A stretch of DNA of 64,000 nucleotides, taken from the NCBI GenBank assembly GCA_965283955.1, contig CBDIQW010000001.1, positions 1,736,001 through 1,800,000 of the forward strand, read 5' to 3'. Positions 53,951-63,299 of the stretch are shown in pieces. This stretch comes from Emticicia sp965283955. GTDB lineage: Bacteria > Bacteroidota > Bacteroidia > Cytophagales > Spirosomataceae. The notes under the pieces are model-generated. The model saw only the letters and a program-made list of their open reading frames with translations, had not been told where the DNA came from and ran no database searches. How positions within the stretch are numbered: the first letter of the stretch is position 1; each line of letters opens with the position of its first letter. A program made the translations under genes and the position numbers.

Positions 53951-53992
53951 TTTTTGTTTTGGTCAGACCTTCGGTACAGACCAAAACAAAAA
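53951..53992. terminator. 14-bp hairpin, likely bidirectional terminator
   Basis: tttttgttttggtc (53951-53964) pairs perfectly with 53979-53992 across a 14-nt loop. It separates the convergent desulfurase and DUF5662-like genes; the T-rich arms serve as U-tracts in both directions. Confidence 0.75.
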
Positions 53993-54003
53993 CTGTAAGT
54001 TTC

Positions 54004-54691
54004 TTATTCCAAATACAACTTCTGTTCTTCTTTTCTTACCTTAAATCCCATCATAGAAAGATACTCGGCCGTGAGATTAGCGGAGTAAAGGGCTGCACAA
54101 AAATTGAGGCAAGTTTTTGGGTAACCATTCTTGGAAATTCGTACCATAACTTATTGATGCTCCAATCCAATCGGCAATCATTTCAGCTACATAAATACTT
54201 GGCATTGGCAAAGGTGTTGTGGTTCCGCTTCGCTCTACACTCAACCAATATTCGGGGTGATGTGGGTTTTGTAATTTATGATGATGCCACGCTCGCTGAA
54301 ACAACGATTGTGTAGGCTTAGGATTTTTGAAGTCATGGATGGCATAGCCATAGGCTTCTTGCAACGAAAACTTTGAGAGGTCGTGTATCCAAAGGTTATA
54401 CTTAAACCTCTCTACGGAGTCATTTGAGTTTGCATTATCGGCCAACGAAAGTAATTTTAGAAACCATTTTTCTTTCAAAAACTCCATTCCAGCCTTCCGC
54501 ACTTCTATCTTGTGTGGAATTACTTTATTGATAAAATAATTTTCAACGAGTTTCCAAACCTCATCGTTGTCATAATCATGACTCTCTACCTCAAAACGTT
54601 CGTATAACAAACGCACCAATTTTTGAGAATCGTGCTTGTTGGCACAAAACAATGACAAAATCTTTTCTTCAAAGATACGTAGCTTATTCAT
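54004..54691 (-). CDS. DUF5662-like protein with C-terminal frameshift
   Basis: The open frame from the ATG at 54691 covers 204 codons to 54077. Its last residues look wrong. Removing the G at 54106 (plus strand) continues into KNLP-NFCAALYSANLTAEYL and SMMGFKVRKEEQKLYLE, with a stop at 54004-54006 just before the terminator, giving about 228 residues. Visible motifs are WIHDLSKFSLQEA, FQRAWHHHKLQNPHHPEYW and IYVAEMIADWIGASISY, which resemble the DUF5662 family. The clustered His and Asp residues suggest metal binding in an HD-like way. Function unknown. It lies 77 nt downstream of the TonB receptor stop, beyond a terminator. Confidence 0.7.
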
Positions 54692-54714
54692 GGGTGATAG
54701 AGTTCGGATAATGC

Positions 54715-54744
54715 AAAAACCCCCACTAAACAGTGAGGGTTTTT
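54715..54744 (-). terminator. terminator of the TonB receptor gene
   Basis: aaaaacccccact and agtgagggttttt pair with one mismatch over a 4-nt loop; five T follow on the minus strand. Confidence 0.8.
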
Positions 54745-54767
54745 GACGTAATATATTTTTGGAAGAA

Positions 54768-57700
54768 TTATTCGAAAATATAACGAATTCCGAATTGTCC
54801 TTGCCAAACGTTGTTGATGTTAATACTTTTCACAAAAGCATCACGTAATAAGATTGTTGAGCCATCTACTACCTGAGTAGCCATACGGTAAGAAGGAACA
54901 CCAGCAGCACTGATAGAAGCTAAGCTCAATGGGTTTGTACCTGTTGATGCCATAGCTACACCCCACTTATTGTTAAGAAGGTTTCCTACATTCAATACGT
55001 CAAAACGTAAACGGATAGTGTTTTTCTTGCCTTTTTTGCCAGTAGCTACATAGAAATCTTGCTCAACCGTGAAATCAAAACGAGTTAAAGATGGCACAGC
55101 AGCACCATTTCTTTCTGAGTATTGTCCACGTTTTGTGCTTAAATACGGGTGATTGCTGATGTATGTTTCAAATGCTGTTGCTTGTTGCTCAGCAGAAAAA
55201 GTAACTGCTGATGCACCAGAACCCACTGTTAACGGAGCAAAAGTAAGGTCTGAAGCTTTGTTTGGAACAAAGATAAGGTCGTTGTTCTGACCATCGCCAT
55301 TCAAGTCATTTCCGTAAAGGTAAGAAAGTTTGAAACCGCTGTTTGAAACCATACCCAAAGTAAACATTGTAGAACCACCTAATTTACCACCATAGTTGAT
55401 ACGGTAGTTTACATAACCTACTAAACGATGACGTAAGTCGTTATCTGACCAAGAAGGAGTCAAGTAGTTTTGTCCTTGTACGGTAGCGATATTAGCTAAT
55501 ACCGTACTTGCAACTGATTGTAAATCTTTTGCTTTAGCGTATGTATAACCAATCATTCCACTCAAACCTTTAGTAGCTGTTTTTTCTAATTTAGCTGTTA
55601 AAGAGTAAGAAAAACCTTCAGTAGTGTTAGTCAAAATAAATGCGTTTGTATTAGCAGCATTGATGAAACGAGCTGGGTTAACAGCAGCACCTGACAAACC
55701 AGAAGCAGGGAAACGGTCACGAGTATCAGGACCAGTAAATTTGGCAGTCGGTGATTTCAAGTTACCATCAATATAACGGAGAGCCTGAATATTATCATTA
55801 TAGATACCTTCAACTGTACCGATTAAGCCCCAAGGTAATTTTTGGTCAATCGCTAAGCTACTTTTCCAAATAATTGGGTTTTTAAGATCATCCGTAGAAG
55901 CATTGATTACATAAGCAGGAAGTCTTGTAATATCAGTAGTAGCTGGTTTGAAACGGCTTGGGTCTGTTGTAAACGGATAAGCAGTTGTATTAGTAAAGTT
56001 TAATACCGCTGTATTTACACCGTTATTACCCAATTGGTTAGACACCAATACTTGTGGAATACGTGAAACGAATAATCCAGTTCCTCCACGGATTTGCGTA
56101 GTCTTATCTCCTTTTACATCGTAGTTGAAACCTAAACGAGGAGTTACAATTACTTTATTACTTGGGAAAGCACCAGTTGATATTTTCAAATCAGCGTTGT
56201 TCTCATCTTTATAAGTTAAACCTGCTACAACTGGGTTGTTGAAGTCTTTAGCATAAGCATCGTTATAATCGAATATGTCAAAACGAACACCTGCAGTAAC
56301 TTTCAGACGGTCATTAACTGAGTACTCGTCTTGCAAATATGCTGAATATGTATTTTGTTTCAAAGTTTGCAAAGGCTCTCCACCATCTGGTAATAATGAA
56401 TAACGGTAGTTGAAACGTGCTACTGGAACTGGCGATACAGCAAGATTTGGATTAGCTTTGTAAGCCAAAGCAGCAGTTTTGAAATCTGCGATAGAATTAA
56501 ATACCCAAACACCATTCGATGCAGGGAAGAACACGTTATTCGATTGGAATGCCTCGAACGACAAACCAAGTGTAAGGTTATGCTTACCGGCAAAATAACT
56601 CAAGTTATTCGTTACGTTGAATGTAGAATAATTCAATTTGTTATTAGGTGTGAATGGGTCGAAACCTACCGAAGTATAAGTACTTCCTGCATTCAAGATA
56701 TCAACCGTCGGGAAAACAGCAGTAAGATAAGTACGGTCTTCGATTTGCTTGTTATATGTAGCAATCAAGTTGTTAGCAAATTTACCACCAAAATTAGAGT
56801 TTAATTCTGCAACAAATGAACGCGTGTTATCAGCAATTTTATAACCAGTGTTCTGTGGTGATAATGCTAATGCCGAGTTTGTACGGTTACCATTACCAGC
56901 AGTATTACTACTATTACTATTACTAATGATAGCATCTGAACCGGAATCGTGGTGTGAATAACGCACTGATAATTTATGATTGTTATTGATGTTGTAATCT
57001 AAACGAACCAACCCTTTTTTACTATTAATTTCGTTATTAAAGCCATCAAGTTCGCCAGCTTCCCATCCGAAATTAGTACTCATGAAACTTGCTAAATCTT
57101 GTAAATCAGCATAGGTAGTACGAGAAACGTTACCAGTTGCACCAGAGCGGTTAGCTGACCACGTAAGTGCTGGTGTAGAACTTGTAAAGCTCTCAAAGTT
57201 TGCAAAAATAAATAATTTATCTTTAATAATTGGAGCTCCAATTCTGAAACCAAATGTTTTTTCGTTGATATTTACAGCTGGTAAATCTTTACCGTCCGCT
57301 TTTTTACCAACCATGTCACTTCCTCTTGTGATATAATATACCGAACCTGTTACGTCATTTGTTCCTGAACGAGTTACGGCGTTGATACCTGCACCTGCAA
57401 AACCTGATTGACGAACGTCATAAGGAGCGATATTAATCTGTACTTGCTCAATCGCATCAAGAGATACGGCAGTTGTACCAGTACGTCCACCCGCTTGTGC
57501 TGAGTTACCCAAACCAAAACCATTATTAAAAACCGAACCATCAATAGTAAAGTTGTTTAAACGACCATCTTGACCAGCAAACGAACGACCATTACTGTAA
57601 GCATTATATTTAGTAATGTCATCTATTGTACGACCAATTGTTGGTAAACTATTAACAGCATTCAAGCCCAACGTTGTAGAAGCACCCGTACGGCTCGATG

Positions 57701-58100
57701 AAATAATATCCGAACGACCTGATGTAACTTTGATTTCATCTAAGAAGGTACCAGCTTCATCTAATTTAACATCAACGTTAGCAGCAGAACCTAAGCTGGT
57801 AATAACACCTTCTTTTACTGCTTCTTTATAACCAACAAATGAAAATGTAATTTTATATGGGCCACCAACACGAACCGAAGGAAGTATATAACGACCTGCT
57901 GTATTTGAAACTGTACCATATTTAGTACCCGACGGTACGTGAACTGCAATAACTGTTGCACCTGGTAAACCTTCGCCTTTAGCGTCTGCAACTAAACCGC
58001 TAATTGAAGAGGTTGTAACCTGTGCAAAGCTTTGAAAAGCAAAAAGCATTACTACAAGAAAGCTAAAAGCCTTCTGCGTAAAAGTAAATTTTCGCATCAT
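54768..58100 (-). CDS. TonB-dependent receptor with carboxypeptidase-like domain, Oar type
   Basis: The start is set at 58098-58100 (MMRKFTFTQKAFSF; the next ATG at 58097 is equally possible), giving about 1110 residues with a signal peptide ending near SFAQ. The first domain (about 30-115) is a carboxypeptidase-regulatory-like fold, with SISGLVADAKGEGLPGATV and KITFSFVGYKEA. A plug domain follows (TTLGLNAVNSLPTIGRTIDD, NIAPYDVRQSGFAGAGINAV), then a long beta-barrel ending FGIRYIFE. Absence of a SusD-like gene next door and the plug sequence point to the Oar-like branch and not to a SusC glycan system. The ligand is unknown. Single gene with its own terminator. Confidence 0.9.
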   Translation of the reverse strand: MMRKFTFTQKAFSFLVVMLFAFQSFAQVTTSSISGLVADAKGEGLPGATVIAVHVPSGTKYGTVSNTAGRYILPSVRVGGPYKITFSFVGYKEAVKEGVITSLGSAANVDVKLDEAGTFLDEIKVTSGRSDIISSSRTGASTTLGLNAVNSLPTIGRTIDDITKYNAYSNGRSFAGQDGRLNNFTIDGSVFNNGFGLGNSAQAGGRTGTTAVSLDAIEQVQINIAPYDVRQSGFAGAGINAVTRSGTNDVTGSVYYITRGSDMVGKKADGKDLPAVNINEKTFGFRIGAPIIKDKLFIFANFESFTSSTPALTWSANRSGATGNVSRTTYADLQDLASFMSTNFGWEAGELDGFNNEINSKKGLVRLDYNINNNHKLSVRYSHHDSGSDAIISNSNSSNTAGNGNRTNSALALSPQNTGYKIADNTRSFVAELNSNFGGKFANNLIATYNKQIEDRTYLTAVFPTVDILNAGSTYTSVGFDPFTPNNKLNYSTFNVTNNLSYFAGKHNLTLGLSFEAFQSNNVFFPASNGVWVFNSIADFKTAALAYKANPNLAVSPVPVARFNYRYSLLPDGGEPLQTLKQNTYSAYLQDEYSVNDRLKVTAGVRFDIFDYNDAYAKDFNNPVVAGLTYKDENNADLKISTGAFPSNKVIVTPRLGFNYDVKGDKTTQIRGGTGLFVSRIPQVLVSNQLGNNGVNTAVLNFTNTTAYPFTTDPSRFKPATTDITRLPAYVINASTDDLKNPIIWKSSLAIDQKLPWGLIGTVEGIYNDNIQALRYIDGNLKSPTAKFTGPDTRDRFPASGLSGAAVNPARFINAANTNAFILTNTTEGFSYSLTAKLEKTATKGLSGMIGYTYAKAKDLQSVASTVLANIATVQGQNYLTPSWSDNDLRHRLVGYVNYRINYGGKLGGSTMFTLGMVSNSGFKLSYLYGNDLNGDGQNNDLIFVPNKASDLTFAPLTVGSGASAVTFSAEQQATAFETYISNHPYLSTKRGQYSERNGAAVPSLTRFDFTVEQDFYVATGKKGKKNTIRLRFDVLNVGNLLNNKWGVAMASTGTNPLSLASISAAGVPSYRMATQVVDGSTILLRDAFVKSININNVWQGQFGIRYIFE

Positions 58101-58185
58101 GTTTTTTTTGGAGTTAGAAATGTTTGAAGTAAAAATCATTTAGTGGTTTTTAATTTCCGAGACAAAGGTCTTAAAATTTTTCTCT

Positions 58186-58228
58186 AAAAAAAACAAGCAC
58201 CTACCCTTTTTATTTTGATAAGTGCTTG
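58186..58228 (-). terminator. ribBA terminator
   Basis: On the minus strand caagcac (from 58228) pairs with gtgcttg (to 58194), followed by eight T. Loop is long (21 nt) and AT-rich. Confidence 0.65.
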
Positions 58229-58318
58229 AAATACAAGTTTTTATAAGATTTTTAATGAAAAATATTGGTAAAATTCAATTTAGTTTTGTTAAGAAATTGT
58301 TATGCACGCCTAATATTT

Positions 58319-59524
58319 TTAAGAGCCCATGATATTGTGACCCATTTTATCCCGTTTGGTTTCCAAATATCCGATATTATGTGGGTTGGCTGCTATCTCA
58401 ATTGCAATTGATTCGACGATCTCTAAACCATAACCGATCAAACCAGCTCTCTTCTTAGGGTTATTTGAAATCAATTTCATTTTTTTTATTCCTAAGTTTC
58501 TCAAAATTTGAGCTCCAACGCCATAATCTCGCTCATCCATTTTGAAACCCAATTCGAGATTTGCTTCTACTGTATCACGCCCCATCTCTTGCAATTTATA
58601 GGCTTTCAATTTATTCAATAAGCCTATTCCACGCCCTTCTTGATTCATATAAAGTATTACCCCCTTGCCCTCTTTCTCTACCATTTCCATAGCAGCATGA
58701 AGTTGTGGTCCACAATCACAGCGGCATGAACCGAAAATATCGCCCGTCACGCATGACGAGTGTACACGCACCATTACAGGTTCATTTTCCTCCCAAGTAC
58801 CTTTAATGAGTGCTAAATGTAGTTGGTCATTGTCCAATTGGCGGAAAGCAACCATATCGAAGTTCCCCCATTCGGTTGGCATATTTACGCCAATTTCACG
58901 CTTTATCAAAGATTCTTTTTCAAGACGATACTCAATTAAGTCTTTGATACTCACTAATTTAAGATTGAATTTTTTTGCAATTTCAAATAATTGCGGCAAG
59001 CGTGCCATTGTGCCATCTTCGTTCAGAATCTCAATCAAAACTCCAACAGGTTGAAGTCCAGCCAAGACAGCTAAGTCAATGGCCGCTTCTGTATGCCCCG
59101 AACGACGAATGACTCCACCTTCGGCAGCACGTAACGGAAAAATATGCCCTGGACGGCCTAAGTCTTCGGGTTTTGTGGTAGAATTTACGAGTGCTTGAAT
59201 GGTTTTGGCACGGTCGCTGGCTGAAATTCCTGTGGTGCAACCATTGCCAAGTAAATCGACCGATACAGTAAAAGCAGTTTCGTGTTGAGCTGTATTTTTG
59301 CCCACCATCATATCAAGTTCTAATTCTTCACAACGCTTACGGGTGAGGGGTGTACACATCAAGCCCCGGCCTTCTTTCACCATAAAATTGACCATTTCGG
59401 GCGTAGTTTTTTCAGCGGCACATATAAAATCCCCTTCATTCTCACGGTCCTCGTCATCAACCACGATGATTATTTCTCCATTACGAATCGCTTCGATTGC
59501 ATCTTCTATGCGGTCTAATTTCAT
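58319..59524 (-). CDS. ribBA: DHBP synthase / GTP cyclohydrolase II, bifunctional
   Basis: The start is set at 59522-59524 (MKLDRIEDAIEAIRNGE), giving 401 residues. It catalyses both entry reactions of riboflavin synthesis. The N-terminal DHBP synthase (about 1-200) has the acidic VVDDEDRENEGDF, RRSGHTEAAIDLAVLAG and EILNEDGTMAR. The C-terminal GTP cyclohydrolase II (about 205-395) has the zinc cysteines in SSCVTGDIFGSCRCDCGPQL and MNQEGRGIGLLNKLKAYKLQ. No FMN riboswitch is evident in the leader; only a 12-bp hairpin at 59588 lies upstream. Confidence 0.96.
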   Translation of the reverse strand: MKLDRIEDAIEAIRNGEIIIVVDDEDRENEGDFICAAEKTTPEMVNFMVKEGRGLMCTPLTRKRCEELELDMMVGKNTAQHETAFTVSVDLLGNGCTTGISASDRAKTIQALVNSTTKPEDLGRPGHIFPLRAAEGGVIRRSGHTEAAIDLAVLAGLQPVGVLIEILNEDGTMARLPQLFEIAKKFNLKLVSIKDLIEYRLEKESLIKREIGVNMPTEWGNFDMVAFRQLDNDQLHLALIKGTWEENEPVMVRVHSSCVTGDIFGSCRCDCGPQLHAAMEMVEKEGKGVILYMNQEGRGIGLLNKLKAYKLQEMGRDTVEANLELGFKMDERDYGVGAQILRNLGIKKMKLISNNPKKRAGLIGYGLEIVESIAIEIAANPHNIGYLETKRDKMGHNIMGS

Positions 59525-59587
59525 TTTAATTTTATCTTGTGTTTTATAAATTTTTAACACAAAAACTTATAAAAACGTTTAAAAACA

Positions 59588-59618
59588 GTCGTGCCACATT
59601 TATGCAATGTGGCACGAC
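59588..59618. terminator. 12-bp hairpin between the epimerase gene and ribBA
   Basis: gtcgtgccacat (59588-59599) pairs perfectly with 59607-59618. It lies 18 nt beyond the restored stop of the UDP-glucuronate decarboxylase gene on the same strand and is followed by a weak T-rich stretch, so it probably terminates that operon. Confidence 0.65.
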
Positions 59619-59635
59619 AAAAGTATCCTTAATTT

Positions 59636-60615
59636 TTATTTCTTATTAAACTCACGGTGGGCAACTTCCTCAAAAAGTCTTTCTTTTGGTAAGCTTTTAA
59701 AATATTCGTAAGTAATTTTCAAACCTTCTGCACGACTTACTTTTGGTTCCAACCTAAGATTTCCTTCGCCTTTGTGATGTCTGGTTGACGTTGTTTAGGG
59801 TCATCTTTCGGTAAAGGTCTATGCACAATTTTTTGGTCTGTGCCTGTCAATTTAATGATTTCTTCAGCAAATTCATTCATCGTAATTTCTGACGGATTCC
59901 CAATATTTACTGGATAAGCATAATCAGAAAGCAATAAACGATAAATACCTTCTACTAAATCATCTACATAGCAAAACGAGCGAGTTTGAGTACCATCTCC
60001 AAAAATAGTAAGGTCTTCACCACGCAATGCTTGACCGATGAATGCAGGCAATACACGTCCATCATTGAGTCGCATTCTTGGATCATACGTATTAAAGATA
60101 CGTACGATACGAGTTTCTACACCGTGGTAAGTATGATAGGCCATTGTCATGGCTTCTTGGAAACGCTTAGCTTCATCATATACACCACGTGGGCCAACTG
60201 GATTTACGTGTCCCCAATACTCTTCAGTTTGTGGGTGAACCTGTGGGTCGCCATAAACCTCTGATGTTGAAGCAATGATTACTCTTGCTTTTTTTACACG
60301 AGCCAAACCAAGACAGTTATGAATTCCGAGCGAACCCACTTTTAGAGTCTGAATCGGAATCTTCAAATAATCAATCGGGCTTGCTGGTGAAGCAAAATGT
60401 AAGATATAGTCGAGTTCACCTGGAACGTGAATAAATTTACTTACATCGTGGTGATAAAACTCAAAATTTGGATGTTTGAACAAATGTTCGATATTGCGTA
60501 AATCACCGGTGATTAGGTTATCCATCGCAATGACATAATGTCCTTCTTTGATAAATCTATCGCAAAGGTGCGAACCCAAAAAACCCGCACCGCCTGTTAT
60601 TAATACTCTTTTCAT
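59636..60615 (-). CDS. UDP-glucuronate decarboxylase (UDP-xylose synthase), C-terminal frameshift
   Basis: The frame from the ATG at 60615 stops at 59737 (292 codons), about 35 residues short. Adding one base to the CC at 59749-59750 (TGG-GAA instead of TGGAA) continues as EPKVSRAEGLKITYEYFKSL and PKERLFEEVAHREFNKK, with a stop at 59636-59638, the normal family end. An extended SDR: NAD motif GGAGFLGSHLC, STSEVYGDP, catalytic Tyr-x3-Lys in VYDEAKRF, and RIFNTYDPRMRLNDGRV, which is typical of UXS enzymes. It follows UDP-glucose dehydrogenase on the same strand: the pair makes UDP-xylose from UDP-glucose for surface glycans. Confidence 0.88.
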
Positions 60616-60639
60616 AGCCCCCTAACCCCCGATGGGGGA
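60616..60639. repeat. CCCCTAACCCCCGATGGGG element, single arm
   Basis: The arm agccccctaaccccc plus gatggggga directly abuts the ATG of the decarboxylase gene. No facing arm is present in the 60640-60777 gap, which is otherwise AT-rich with a small CCGC-GCGG hairpin near 60750. Confidence 0.65.
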
Positions 60640-60777
60640 ATTTTAGTTTTATGTTTACAAATGAAACGTCTATTAAAAAATTAATATATGTGTAGAACCT
60701 CCTATTGACAATTATGTTTTATAAAAATTGTTTTTAAACTTCCCTTTAGAGACGATCCGCCGTTGCGGTTGAGGGTT

Positions 60778-62088
60778 TTATTTTACGGTATCTCTACCAA
60801 CTGAGAAATAAGTATAGCCTAAGTCACGCATATCTTTTAGTTCGTAAAGGTTACGGCCATCAAAGATAACTTTATTTTTGAGAGCAGTTTCCATTTTATC
60901 GAAATCTGGTGTACGGAATTCTGGCCATTCGGTCATAATCATCAAGGCATCAGCTCCTTCTATGGCTTCATAAGGGCTTTTAGCATATTTTACTTTTTTG
61001 CCAACTACGCCACGTACATTTTCCATTGCTTCAGGGTCATATACTACCACTTTTGCACCTGCTTTACGCAATTCTTTGATATTATACAAAGCTGGAGCTT
61101 CACGAATATCATCAGTGTGTGGTTTGAAGGCTAATCCCCAAAGGGCAATCGTTTTTCCTTTCAAATCGCCATCAAAATAAGCTTTGACGTGCGGCATCAT
61201 TTTGGTTTTTTGCTTTTCGTTTACTTTCATTACTGATTTCAAGATTTTGAAATCGTAATCAAACTCATTAGCCGTTTTTTCTAAAGCTTGTACGTCTTTC
61301 GGGAAACAACTTCCACCGTAACCAATTCCCGCAAATAAGAAACGCTTACCAATACGACTATCAGTACCGATACCTTTACGAATTGCATCAACATCCGCAC
61401 CCGCTTTTTCACAAAGGTTGGCAATTTCGTTCATAAACGTAATCTTCATTGCCAAAAATGCATTCGCTGCATATTTTGTCATTTCGGCCGAACGCTCATC
61501 CATAAAGATAATAGGATTTCCTTGACGCACCAACGGAGCGTAAAGTTTTTCCATCACTTTTTTAGCTTTTTCAGAAGTCGTACCGATAACTACACGGTCA
61601 GGCTTCATAAAATCTTCAACGGCAACACCTTCACGCAAAAACTCAGGGTTTGATACTACATCAAACTCAACTTTTGCATTTTTGGCTACACGCTCACGTA
61701 CTTTTTCGGCTGTGCCTACTGGTACTGTACTTTTATCAATAATTACTGCATAACTTTCGAGCAATGGTCCAAGTTCATTGGCTACACCCAAAATATATTT
61801 CAAATCGGCCGAACCGTCTTCACCTGGAGGTGTCGGCAATGCCAAGAAAATCACTTGTGCATCTTTGATACCTTCGGCTAAATTTGTTGTAAATTTCAAA
61901 CGCCCTTCTTTAGTGTTACGGTCGAAAATTACATCTAAACCTGGCTCATAGATAGTTAATTTCCCTTTGCGAAGCTTTTCAACTTTACGCTCATCAATAT
62001 CTACACAAGTTACTTGGTTGCCTGTTTCAGCAAAACAAGTACCAGTTACGAGGCCAACGTATCCTGTTCCTACTACGGCTATTTTCAT
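60778..62088 (-). CDS. ugd: UDP-glucose 6-dehydrogenase
   Basis: It has 436 residues. It oxidises UDP-glucose to UDP-glucuronate in two NAD-dependent steps. The N-terminal Rossmann part starts KIAVVGTGYVGLVTGTCFAE; the central helix and Lys lie in MTKYAANAFLAMKITFMNE, the catalytic Cys in GIGYGGSCFPKDV, and the C-terminal UDP-binding part has WGLAFKPHTDDIREAPA and IFDGRNLY. Upstream in the same operon as the UDP-glucuronate decarboxylase, which uses its product. A probable promoter lies at 62195-62221. Confidence 0.96.
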   Translation of the reverse strand: MKIAVVGTGYVGLVTGTCFAETGNQVTCVDIDERKVEKLRKGKLTIYEPGLDVIFDRNTKEGRLKFTTNLAEGIKDAQVIFLALPTPPGEDGSADLKYILGVANELGPLLESYAVIIDKSTVPVGTAEKVRERVAKNAKVEFDVVSNPEFLREGVAVEDFMKPDRVVIGTTSEKAKKVMEKLYAPLVRQGNPIIFMDERSAEMTKYAANAFLAMKITFMNEIANLCEKAGADVDAIRKGIGTDSRIGKRFLFAGIGYGGSCFPKDVQALEKTANEFDYDFKILKSVMKVNEKQKTKMMPHVKAYFDGDLKGKTIALWGLAFKPHTDDIREAPALYNIKELRKAGAKVVVYDPEAMENVRGVVGKKVKYAKSPYEAIEGADALMIMTEWPEFRTPDFDKMETALKNKVIFDGRNLYELKDMRDLGYTYFSVGRDTVK

Positions 62089-62505
62089 AAGTCAAAACTC
62101 CCAGCCCCAAAGGAGAGGTTTTATAATTGAATCGTTTGTTGAGGCATTTTCAAACGACTGGATTTAATATTATTTAATCTTTAGTTTTCTTGTACAAATG
62201 TATAACTTTTTTTAGAAACAAAAATTTTATTCAAATAAAAAAAATAAAAATTTTTTTTAAAAAAAGTGGACTTAATAACAAATCACTATCTTTAAGTATA
62301 TATTTTTGAAACAAAAAATCATTTTTCATTATTTAAAGGTAGCATTAGATATAGTAAAAAATAAAGATTTATTAGAAGGAGTATTTTTTCTTGAATAAAA
62401 ATAAAATACAATAATTTCGATGTTTTATCGCTTTTATTAGAATTTTCGTTCGTATATACTTGCACAGACAAGCTATTCTTTCGTAAATTCACCACTTTAA
62501 TCTAA
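62089..62505. other. AT-rich divergent intergenic region
   Basis: 417 bp without a gene between ugd (minus) and the subunit-3 gene (plus). It contains long A/T tracts around 62218-62270. Apart from the putative ugd promoter I see no hairpin or RNA motif. Confidence 0.5.
62195..62221 (-). promoter_or_regulatory. probable ugd promoter
   Basis: On the minus strand TACATTTG (62202-62195) matches TAnnTTTG. A TTG at 62221-62219 lies 16 nt upstream, slightly closer than usual for the -33 element. Confidence 0.5.
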
Positions 62506-63172
62506 TTGTCAATCCTAAAAGAACATCTTACATTGAATAGAAGAGATGCCATACAAAGAGTAGCCTACCTGATGGGAGGAGCTTTGTCTGCCCCAACAAT
62601 GATTGCGATGCTCGAAGGCTGCAAGTCGAATACTGCAACCGAAGCCGCAACTTCTTTTTATCGACCGACTATAAAAGTTTGGTTGCCGAAATCGCCGAAA
62701 TCATTATTCCGAAAACTACCACCCAGGTGCTAAAGAAGCAGGTGTTGGTCCGTTTGTAGAAATGATGTTGAAAGACTGCTATAAACCTTCTCAACAAGAA
62801 CATTTTGTGAAAGGTCTTGATGCACTCGAAGAAGAATCTAAAAAAGCCAATGGTGGTAAGAAATTTTTGGAAAGCACGCCTGAGCAACAAACTGCTCTTT
62901 TGAAGAAATTCGAGGCGATGGCAAATGATGAAGCTAAGAAAAATGAAACTGCTAAGAAAATCGTAGATGCCGAAACTGGCCTTGCAAAAGAAAACAAGGG
63001 CAAAGAAGAAGCTCCACCAGTGCCATTCTTCAAAATAATGAAAGAACTGACGCTTTTGGGCTATTTTACTTCTGAGGTTGGTTGCAAACAAGCACTGGCT
63101 TATGTCGAGGTTCCAGGTAAGTATGAGGGCTGTGTGAAAATGACTCCAGGACAAAAAGCTTGGGCGTTGTAA
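62506..63172 (+). pseudogene. gluconate 2-dehydrogenase subunit 3-like protein, two frame breaks
   Basis: The start is a TTG (62506, or 62533 directly before NRRDAIQRVAYLMGGALSAP, where the family begins). The frame is broken twice. Adding one T to the five-T run near 62655 gives STDYKSLVAEIAEIIIPKTT. Adding one C to the CCC near 62730 then gives PGAKEAGVGPFVEMML, joining the final frame to 63172. Each fix is a single base in a homopolymer. The restored product (about 220 residues) has an exported N-terminus with a lipobox-like EGC and ends with FTSEVGCKQALAYVEVPGKY. Such proteins are the small partner of membrane GMC dehydrogenases, and a GMC gene follows. Confidence 0.8.
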
Positions 63173-63248
63173 AATAGCCAACAGTCGGCGGCTCAAAGTC
63201 TATCATTATTATGTGAGATACGCCACTATCTAATTTTAAAAACTCCTG

Positions 63249-63276
63249 ACTGTGGACAGTTGTCTGTGGTCTATTG
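63249..63276. repeat. degenerate heptad repeat, four units
   Basis: ACTGTGG, ACAGTTG, TCTGTGG, TCTATTG follow without gaps between the subunit-3 and GMC genes. Period 7 as in the TNNTAGG repeats near 29.7 and 30.3 kb, but with another sequence. Confidence 0.5.
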
Positions 63277-63299
63277 ACAAAAAAATACTATTCAATCTG

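Noticed and set aside
54768..58100. SusC/SusD polysaccharide utilisation locus
   Set aside because: There is no SusD-like lipoprotein gene nearby and the receptor resembles the Oar-like group; the flanking genes are ribBA and a DUF5662-like gene.
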